Part shown: piece by piece, positions 15,167-19,723 of the stretch | Position numbering within the stretch: the stretch's first letter is position 1 | How the letters are laid out: each line of letters starts with the position of its first letter | DNA from: an uncultured Lachnospiraceae bacterium | GTDB taxonomy: Bacteria; Bacillota; Clostridia; Lachnospirales; Lachnospiraceae | DNA length: 19,723 nucleotides | Assembly (NCBI GenBank): GCA_910577675.1 | Contig: CAJTOR010000008.1 | Span: 68,352-88,074, forward strand | Direction: 5' to 3' | Notes under the pieces: model-generated | Told to the model about the DNA's origin: nothing | What the model saw: the letters and a program-made list of their open reading frames with translations, nothing else | Databases searched by the model: none | Translations under genes and position numbers: made by a program

Positions 15167-16078
15167 ATGAGCAAGGGATTTGATGAACTGATCGCAATTA
15201 CCGGGAGCATGAAAAAGGTCGCTGTCGCCGCGGCGCAGGACGCGCCGATCCTTGAGGCGGTAAAAGCGGCAAAGGAGCGCGGCATTGCCGATGCCATCCT
15301 TGTCGGGGACGCGGACAAGATCAATGAAATCGCTGCGGAACTTTCCATGGATTTATCCGGGTACGAAGTGATCGATGTCAAAGACACAATCGAAGCCGCC
15401 CACACAGCGGTTGCCCTCGTACATGACGGCAAGGCAGATATGTATATGAAAGGTCTGATCGACACCAAAAATTTCTTGAAGAGTGTGCTTGATAAGGAAG
15501 TCGGCCTGCGTACCGGGAAACCTCTCTCCCACGTTGCCGTATTTGAACTGCCGGGCATCGACCGCCTGCTCTTTTTATCGGATGTGGCATTCATCCCGTA
15601 CCCGACACTTGAGGATAAGAAAGCAATTATCGAGCACACGGTTGCCGTGGCACATGCATGCGGCATTGAATGCCCTAAGGTTGCACCGGTTGCCGCGGTT
15701 GAGGTTGTAAACCCGAAAATGCAGGTTACAGTGGATGCCGAGGAACTGACACGCCTTAATGAAGCGGGCGAGATTACGGGCTGTATCATAGACGGTCCTC
15801 TCTCCTTCGACCTCGCAATCGACCCGGAGGCAGCAAAACATAAGAACGCAGAAAACCGCAAGATTGTCGGCGATGCGGATGTGATCCTCTTCCCTGATAT
15901 CCACGCGGGGAATCTGATGTACAAGGCTCTCGTACACCTGACCAAGTGCAAGAACGGCTGCATTTTAACAGGTACCAAAGCTCCGGTTATCCTGACAAGC
16001 CGCTCCGACACATTTGAAACAAAAGTAAACTCCATCGCGCTCGCTGCCGTTGTCGCACATAATTTAAAACAGCAGTAA
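15167..16078 (+). CDS. ptb: Phosphate butyryltransferase
   Basis: This cytosolic enzyme converts butyryl-CoA and phosphate to butyryl phosphate and CoA, the first step of the kinase route to butyrate. The 303-residue length matches Ptb (about 300) rather than the longer phosphate acetyltransferases. Typical blocks include KKVAVAAAQDAPILEAV at the N-terminus, ADMYMKGLIDTKNFLKSVL, the LSHVAVFELP strand, FIPYPTLEDKKAIIEHTV, the GPLSFDLAIDPEAA motif, DVILFPDIHAGN and a final LTSRSDTFETKVNSIALA. Acyl specificity cannot be read from sequence, but a buk gene downstream supports butyrate. The ATG at 15167 follows AGAGG with eight bases of spacing. A 482-codon frame on the opposite strand is a shadow of its codon pattern. 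Confidence 0.93.
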   Translation: MSKGFDELIAITGSMKKVAVAAAQDAPILEAVKAAKERGIADAILVGDADKINEIAAELSMDLSGYEVIDVKDTIEAAHTAVALVHDGKADMYMKGLIDTKNFLKSVLDKEVGLRTGKPLSHVAVFELPGIDRLLFLSDVAFIPYPTLEDKKAIIEHTVAVAHACGIECPKVAPVAAVEVVNPKMQVTVDAEELTRLNEAGEITGCIIDGPLSFDLAIDPEAAKHKNAENRKIVGDADVILFPDIHAGNLMYKALVHLTKCKNGCILTGTKAPVILTSRSDTFETKVNSIALAAVVAHNLKQQ

Positions 16079-16084
16079 GAAAAT

Positions 16085-16234
16085 ATGTTTGATACCATCA
16101 TTGAGCTTGCCATAGACGCGGTAACGGAAATCACAGAGGCAGTTATCACAAGAAAACTGCGCAAAAAAAAGACCAGGAATAAAAGTGGGCAAAATCCACA
16201 AGACGGAACAAATCGGGGCAATACAGCCAAATAA
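16085..16234 (+). CDS. Possible 49-residue small protein between ptb and the nucleotidyltransferase
   Basis: An ATG six bases after the ptb stop opens a 49-codon frame ending at TAA 16232-16234. The product begins MFDTIIELAIDAVTEITEAV, a strongly amphipathic helix, followed by the basic ITRKLRKKKTRNK and a polar tail. The acidic/hydrophobic helix plus basic patch looks designed rather than random, and could lie on the membrane surface. I do not recognise a family. The ribosome site is weak (AAGAAAAT), but translation could be coupled to ptb. The frame fills the gap between ptb and the next gene almost exactly. It could also be a chance frame. Confidence 0.45.
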   Translation: MFDTIIELAIDAVTEITEAVITRKLRKKKTRNKSGQNPQDGTNRGNTAK

Positions 16235-16249
16235 AAGGCAGGTGACATT

Positions 16250-16897
16250 TTGAACGATCTAATTAGACAGGCAAATAAACTGTTACAAAACCACGGTTTT
16301 GAATATGCCTTTTGCGGTGGATGGGCAATTGATCTGTTTATCGGAACAGAAACAAGAAAACATGGTGATATTGATATTCTTGCATATTGGCAGGAGCGGG
16401 ACACGCTCATTGAATATATGCAGTCACTCGGATTCTCGGTGTATGAAATGCCTGGTGGCGGAAAAGCCCACCATATCACCGATATCAATTACCAGATAAA
16501 AAGCAAAAGAAATATTTTTTGCTGTACACCGGACTGTGAGCTGGTATGCTTATCTAAAACAGATGAAACCGACATATATTTTGTCGATTTCAAACATATA
16601 GGGCAGACAAAACTAAATTTTGTAGAGTTTTTGTTTAACACCGGGGACGATAAAAATTTATTTTATGCACGCAACCATGATATTAAGCTGGCATTATCCG
16701 ATGCCATTTTGTATAATGACGGTCTGCCTTACCTGGCTCCTGAAATGTGCCTGCTTTATAAATCCACCGATACAGAAAGAGAAGGTTATCAAAGTGACTA
16801 TGACAATGCCTGCTCAAAAATGGATCAACGCCAAAAGCGCTGGCTTGATGAAGCCCTGTCGGTCATGTATCCCGAAGGCCATAAATGGAGAACATAA
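16250..16897 (+). CDS. Nucleotidyltransferase related to ANT(2'')/AadB-type adenylyltransferases
   Basis: The 215-residue protein carries the nucleotidyltransferase-fold signature CGGWAIDLFIGTETRKHGDIDI: GG at 23-24 and the metal-binding pair D40/D42. This layout resembles aminoglycoside 2''-adenylyltransferase (GGGWAID...TRKHDDIDL) and Lnu-type enzymes, which transfer AMP to a hydroxyl of a drug or small molecule. The rest is divergent, so neither substrate nor resistance should be claimed. The TTG at 16250 is supported by AAAGGCAGGTGACAT just upstream; no nearby in-frame ATG is available. By eye it is much more AT-rich than ptb and buk (a sampled 60-base line is about 37% GC against about 63% in ptb), suggesting recent acquisition. 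It sits inside what is usually an uninterrupted ptb-buk operon. Confidence 0.85.
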   Translation: MNDLIRQANKLLQNHGFEYAFCGGWAIDLFIGTETRKHGDIDILAYWQERDTLIEYMQSLGFSVYEMPGGGKAHHITDINYQIKSKRNIFCCTPDCELVCLSKTDETDIYFVDFKHIGQTKLNFVEFLFNTGDDKNLFYARNHDIKLALSDAILYNDGLPYLAPEMCLLYKSTDTEREGYQSDYDNACSKMDQRQKRWLDEALSVMYPEGHKWRT

Positions 16898-16983
16898 CCA
16901 CATGGTATAACACGAAACAAAAAAACTGTAACTGCTTAATCAGCAAGACCATTTTCATTTATTATAAGGAGGGAAATCATCCT

Positions 16984-18051
16984 ATGTCCATCAAAAGTCT
17001 GATTATCAACCCGGGCTCCACCTCCACCAAGATCGGTGTATTTGAGGACGAAACCCTGTTGTTTGAGGAAACCCTGCGCCACTCCACCGAAGAGATTGCA
17101 AGCTATGCCACAATCGTTGACCAGAAGGATTTCCGCAAAAACATTATTGTTTCTTTATTGAAAGAAAAGAATTTTGATATCAACTCGCTAAACGTTGTTG
17201 TCGGCAGGGGCGGCATGTTAAAACCGATTGTTTCCGGCACTTACGCGGTAAGCGATGCGCTGCTTGCCGACCTTAAAGTGGGCGTACAGGGACAGCATGC
17301 CTCCAATCTCGGCGGTATCCTTGCAAGGGAAATCGGGGATTCCATCGGTGTACCATCCTATATCGTTGACCCGGTAGTAGTTGACGAACTGATGCCATCC
17401 GCAAGATATTCCGGGGTTCCGGAGCTCCCGCGCGTCAGCATTTTCCACGCCCTGAACCAGAAGGCAGTCGCAAAACGCTACGCCCGTGAAACCGGCAAGC
17501 CATATGAATCCCTGCGCCTGATTGTTGTGCATATGGGCGGCGGCGTTTCTGTCGGCGCACATATTGACGGCAAGGTAGTGGATGTATTCAACGCCCTGGA
17601 CGGTGACGGCGCATTCTCCCCGGAGCGCGCGGGCTCAGTGCCTTCCGGTGCACTTGTCAAGATGTGCTTCTCCGGCAAATACACCGAGAAAGAAATTTAC
17701 AAAAAACTGGTCGGAAACGGCGGCTTCAACGCCTACCTCGGGACAAACGATATGCGCAATGTCGAGAAGATGGTGGACGAAGGAAACGAGGAGGCTATAG
17801 CACTGCGCGAAGCATTCCTGCTCCAGGTATCCAAAGACATCGGCTCGATGGCATGTGTACTTTTGGGCAAGGTTGACCGAATCATCGTGACCGGCGGTAT
17901 TGCATATGACAAGTATGTGGTGGGCGAACTTGAAAAACGCGCCGGTTTTATCGCGCCATTCACCGTATATCCTGGAGAGGACGAACTGCTTGCACTTGCA
18001 CAGGGCGCTCTGCGCGTAATGAACGGTGAAGAAAAGGCGATGGAATATTAA
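16984..18051 (+). CDS. buk: Butyrate kinase
   Basis: This cytosolic ASKHA-fold kinase converts butyryl phosphate and ADP to butyrate and ATP, completing the pathway begun by Ptb. The 355 residues match the family length. Typical motifs are the N-terminal phosphate loop INPGSTSTKIGVF, VVGRGGMLKPI, YIVDPVVVDE, the FHALNQKAVAKRYA block, the second phosphate loop VVHMGGGVSVGAH, and IIVTGGIAYD near the end. These fit Buk better than acetate kinase, which is about 400 residues. The ATG at 16984 follows AAGGAGGG at slightly long spacing (about 11 bases). The frame is open upstream, but those codons overlap the nucleotidyltransferase gene and lack a site. The 86-base gap before the gene shows no clear promoter, so it probably depends on the ptb promoter. 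Confidence 0.95.
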   Translation: MSIKSLIINPGSTSTKIGVFEDETLLFEETLRHSTEEIASYATIVDQKDFRKNIIVSLLKEKNFDINSLNVVVGRGGMLKPIVSGTYAVSDALLADLKVGVQGQHASNLGGILAREIGDSIGVPSYIVDPVVVDELMPSARYSGVPELPRVSIFHALNQKAVAKRYARETGKPYESLRLIVVHMGGGVSVGAHIDGKVVDVFNALDGDGAFSPERAGSVPSGALVKMCFSGKYTEKEIYKKLVGNGGFNAYLGTNDMRNVEKMVDEGNEEAIALREAFLLQVSKDIGSMACVLLGKVDRIIVTGGIAYDKYVVGELEKRAGFIAPFTVYPGEDELLALAQGALRVMNGEEKAMEY

Positions 18052-18062
18052 TTATAAATTTC

Positions 18063-18082
18063 TTTTACACGTCCGTGTAAAA
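18063..18082. terminator. Small inverted repeat after buk
   Basis: TTTTACAC (18063-18070) pairs with GTGTAAAA (18075-18082) around GTCC. It lies 12 bases after the buk stop. No separate T run follows on the plus strand, so it is at best a weak terminator, with the larger palindrome next to it as the better candidate. Confidence 0.4.
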
Positions 18083-18084
18083 AG

Positions 18085-18187
18085 ACAGGGCTGTTACAGA
18101 ATAGCATATTTAAACAATATATAGTATGGATGTTTAAAACATCTTTACCGTATATCGTAAAATATCTAAATTTTGCAACATCCCTGT
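18085..18187. repeat. Long palindromic dispersed repeat, copy 2
   Basis: This is the second copy of the element at 871-984. The ends ACAGGG and CCCTGT pair, and complementarity continues through most of the 103 bases to a loop near GTTTAAAAC. Compared with copy 1, whose ends are AAGGGG/CCCCTT, both stem strands have changed together, so pairing is kept. On the plus strand the palindrome is followed by eight T, so it may terminate buk transcripts. The stop codon of the minus-strand ORF starting near 18735 lies inside it. It again sits at a convergent gene junction. Confidence 0.8.
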
Positions 18188-18735
18188 TTTTTTGCTATTA
18201 CAATTGTAACATCAATTTTCCTCTTCGTCCATTTAAATTTGAACGCCGTCACAATCCCATCCCCCGCTTTCATTGTCCACGCACTGTTTGGTTCCCAGAT
18301 TCCAGCCCCCTGCGGTAAAATCCCGCGACCGTCCTCAAAGTACTCCCCATCCTGGCTGTTTAGGTATCTTCCGCAGTATAGCTGCCCATACCTGCCATGT
18401 ACAACCAGCCTCACTGCCATATCATCCCAGTTTTCAAATGCGGCAAGCACTAGGCGCTTTCCGTCAAACAGGCAGGCATTTTCCCTTGGGAATGGGTTTT
18501 GCACCCCCTCCGCTTTTTCCACAAAAGAAAAATTATTGTCATTCCATGTAAAAAGGATTCCACCATCCAAAAATATAGTCTGACAAAAACTCCCAACCTC
18601 CCTCATTTTACTAGAAGGAATTCCCATAAGAGAAATTTCTTCCTGCAAAACTAAGCTGCTTCCCAAAGACATTCCCTTATCATCCCCTATTTGACAGACA
18701 AAAAGTCTGATCTCTTCCCTCGCCTCAGCCAACAA
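18166..18735 (-). CDS. Unrecognised protein, possibly truncated or frameshifted
   Basis: I do not recognise this 189-residue product. It has no signal peptide or clear membrane helix, and contains aromatic, strand-like stretches such as GGILFTWNDNNFSFVEK, RLVVHGRYGQLYCGRYL and GIWEPNSAWTMKAGDG. The frame is open upstream of the TTG at 18735 with natural-looking residues (LDAKEEFLYLAEAREEI) but no ATG. The usual coupling signal TGATG at the end of the GntR gene is in a different frame and leads to a stop after 23 codons. This hints at a 5' frameshift or a non-standard start. The last six residues, QGCCKI, and the stop codon are encoded by the palindromic repeat, so the original C-terminus may be lost. 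It is probably cotranscribed with the regulator upstream. Confidence 0.45.
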   Translation of the reverse strand: MLAEAREEIRLFVCQIGDDKGMSLGSSLVLQEEISLMGIPSSKMREVGSFCQTIFLDGGILFTWNDNNFSFVEKAEGVQNPFPRENACLFDGKRLVLAAFENWDDMAVRLVVHGRYGQLYCGRYLNSQDGEYFEDGRGILPQGAGIWEPNSAWTMKAGDGIVTAFKFKWTKRKIDVTIVIAKKQGCCKI

Positions 18736-18757
18736 ATAAAGAAATTCTTCTTTTGCA

Positions 18758-19150
18758 TCAAGCCATTAAATAATCCCCCCTCAATCGTCCCTCTCCTCTT
18801 TCCAGAGTTCCCCTGCCAATTTCAACACCAAGTTTGCGCATAGCCTCCACCCAGCGCCCCGTTTCAGCCAGGGTCAGTTCCCTGCGGATGTTGCGCATCG
18901 TACTTTCGTCCACACAGGTGTAACTTTTTGCACCTGAACGTGAAGTAAGTATACCCTCATCCTCCAGAATCCGAAATGCTTTCTGGACGGTATTTGGATT
19001 TACGCAAAGCTTTGCGGACAAAGCCCGGCGGGAAGGTACTTCCTCCTGATTGCTGATAAGCCCCGCCGCAATCCCCTGTTTGACAAAACGGACGATTTGC
19101 AGGTAAATCGGACTTCCATCACTCAAAACAAAACCATCAAATGACACCAT
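18758..19150 (-). CDS. GntR family transcriptional regulator, YtrA type
   Basis: The 130-residue protein has a GntR winged helix-turn-helix: PIYLQIVRFVKQGIAAGLI, then EEVPSRRALSAKLCVNPNTVQKAFRILEDEGILTSRSGAKSYTC (about residues 14-75). Only a short helical tail follows, rather than a full effector domain, as in YtrA-type repressors (about 120-130 residues). These usually repress their own operon, commonly with ABC transporter genes. Here the next gene is an unrecognised ORF. The ATG at 19150 is preceded by GGGGAAAGAG, and the upstream in-frame ATG at 19195 has no ribosome site. A perfect palindrome overlaps its promoter, suggesting autoregulation. It is not obviously linked to the other genes of the window. 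Confidence 0.88.
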   Translation of the reverse strand: MVSFDGFVLSDGSPIYLQIVRFVKQGIAAGLISNQEEVPSRRALSAKLCVNPNTVQKAFRILEDEGILTSRSGAKSYTCVDESTMRNIRRELTLAETGRWVEAMRKLGVEIGRGTLERGEGRLRGDYLMA

Positions 19151-19228
19151 CTCTTTCCCCGTTCCTGCCGCGGGTCTGCCCGCTACCGCATCCATCTGAA
19201 GTTCAAACTACAAGTGTATTTTTATTCC

Positions 19229-19254
19229 AACTGTATTAATTGTATAATACAGTT
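19229..19254. promoter_or_regulatory. 26-base perfect palindrome, likely YtrA-type operator
   Basis: AACTGTATTA (19229-19238) and TAATACAGTT (19245-19254) are exact inverted complements separated by six bases. The palindrome covers the spacer and -10 of the GntR gene promoter, the position expected for an autorepressor site. Confidence 0.75.
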
Positions 19255-19263
19255 TGCTGTCAA
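19235..19263 (-). promoter_or_regulatory. Promoter of the GntR regulator gene
   Basis: A perfect TTGACA (plus 19258-19263) on the minus strand is followed after 17 bases by ATTAAT (plus 19235-19240). The -10 matches consensus at four of six bases. The leader to the ATG at 19150 is about 75-80 bases. Confidence 0.6.
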
Positions 19264-19289
19264 GGATTTCATTTTATAACCTGAAAAAA

Positions 19290-19328
19290 CAGCGGCATAT
19301 GGAAGAATTTTTCTTCCATATGCCGCTG
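19290..19328 (-). terminator. Rho-independent terminator with an 18-bp perfect stem
   Basis: The arms 19290-19307 and 19311-19328 are exact inverted complements of 18 bases with a 3-base loop. On the minus strand the stem is followed by TTTTTTC. It starts seven bases after the stop of the repeat-rich gene at 19336 and insulates the GntR promoter from it. Confidence 0.95.
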
Positions 19329-19335
19329 GCTCAGC

Positions 19336-19723
19336 TTATTTGTCAGGAAATACCCGATCATAAAATTCCTTTATCTGATCCTTTAAATTCTCATCCTCCC
19401 AGATACCCTTTAGTCCCTGCGTACCCTTGTTTCCATCCGGAAATCCTGTCCAGGGACTATTGTTCCCGTTTAGATTATCTCCTTCGTTTCCTTCTGGCTC
19501 TCCTCCTTTGTTTCCTTCCATTCCTCCTTCTTCATTGTTTCCTTCCTGTTCTCCTCCTTCACTCTCTATCTGCCCTTCTCCATTGTTTCCTTCCTGTTCT
19601 CCTCCTTCGCCCTCTGTTTGCCCTTCTTCATTGTTTCCTTCCTGTTCTCCTCCTTCACTCTCTATCTGCTCTCCTCCTTTGTTTCCTTCCATTCCTCCTT
19701 CTTCATTGTTTCCTTCCTGTTCT
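19336..19723 (-). CDS. 3' part of a Glu/Gly/Asn-rich tandem-repeat protein (runs off the window)
   Basis: The frame is open from the right edge (first full codon at 19722) to the stop at 19336, so the 5' end of the gene is missing; the in-frame ATG at 19692 is internal to the repeats and is not a credible start. At least three repeats of 16-17 residues with the core EQEGNNxEG are visible, interspersed with MEGNKGG and IESEGG variants. A non-repeat C-terminal tail follows, SPWTGFPDGNKGTQGL, then IWEDENLKDQIKEFYDRVFPDK in part. The repeats are hydrophilic and acidic and should be disordered. It may be a surface or secreted protein, but the signal sequence would lie outside the window. I do not recognise a family. 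Confidence 0.7.
   Translation of the reverse strand, partial: EQEGNNEEGGMEGNKGGEQIESEGGEQEGNNEEGQTEGEGGEQEGNNGEGQIESEGGEQEGNNEEGGMEGNKGGEPEGNEGDNLNGNNSPWTGFPDGNKGTQGLKGIWEDENLKDQIKEFYDRVFPDK

Noticed and set aside
15040..16488. A 482-codon open frame on the minus strand opposite ptb and part of the nucleotidyltransferase
   Set aside because: It crosses two well-supported plus-strand genes, the gap between them and the ptb promoter, is Ser/Ala-rich, and matches no family. It is explained by the codon pattern of ptb.
16250..16897. Calling the nucleotidyltransferase an aminoglycoside or lincosamide resistance gene
   Set aside because: Only the fold signature is shared. The remainder is too divergent to assign a drug substrate without a search or assay.

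Overview
The window looks like chromosome from an anaerobic Clostridia bacterium, most likely a Lachnospiraceae gut fermenter. The reasons are a ptb/buk butyrate pair, a pyruvate formate-lyase activase, TTG starts behind purine-rich ribosome sites, surface proteins with PTPTPEP-type linkers, and a short YtrA-type GntR regulator. No species is assigned. Most genes have visibly higher GC than the nucleotidyltransferase at 16250-16897.

Layout. (1) 1-1011: pflA on the plus strand, then a long palindromic repeat (copy 1) at a convergent junction. (2) 1012-2233, minus: a CbrC-family protein preceded by a cysteine-rich Cu/Zn superoxide dismutase without an export signal. (3) 2314-10039, minus: a compact six-gene operon. 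Read from its promoter it encodes three different MacA/HlyD-like adaptors (two lipoproteins and one Sec-exported protein), a 933-residue FtsX-type permease with two extracellular domains, and two ATPases. The last ATPase carries a C-terminal AbrB/SpoVT-like domain. (4) 10243-11235, plus: a YghZ/Gpr-type aldo-keto reductase divergent from the transporter. (5) 11341-14883, minus: a membrane-anchored protein with two LamG-like domains, a three-ribbon zinc protein, and a soluble PocR-domain protein with a miniature chemoreceptor hairpin. (6) 15167-18051, plus: ptb, a 49-codon small ORF, an AadB-like nucleotidyltransferase and buk. (7) 18085-19723, minus: repeat copy 2, an unrecognised ORF whose end lies inside that repeat, a YtrA-type regulator with a palindromic operator over its own promoter, and the 3' part of a Glu/Gly/Asn-rich repeat protein that runs off the window.

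How the genes work together. Ptb and Buk convert butyryl-CoA through butyryl phosphate to butyrate plus ATP. PflA would activate a pyruvate formate-lyase presumably encoded just left of the window. The transporter operon is a self-contained MacAB/Lol-type exporter or mechanotransmission machine of unknown substrate. PocR-MCP is transcribed divergently from ptb and may be a cytosolic sensor.

The most interesting points are the three-adaptor, two-ATPase transporter with its AbrB-fused ATPase; the paired long palindromes whose stem ends co-vary; the split ptb-buk operon; and the mini PocR-chemoreceptor. No rRNA, tRNA, CRISPR array, riboswitch or intact insertion sequence was seen, and no gene-free stretch exceeds 300 bases.
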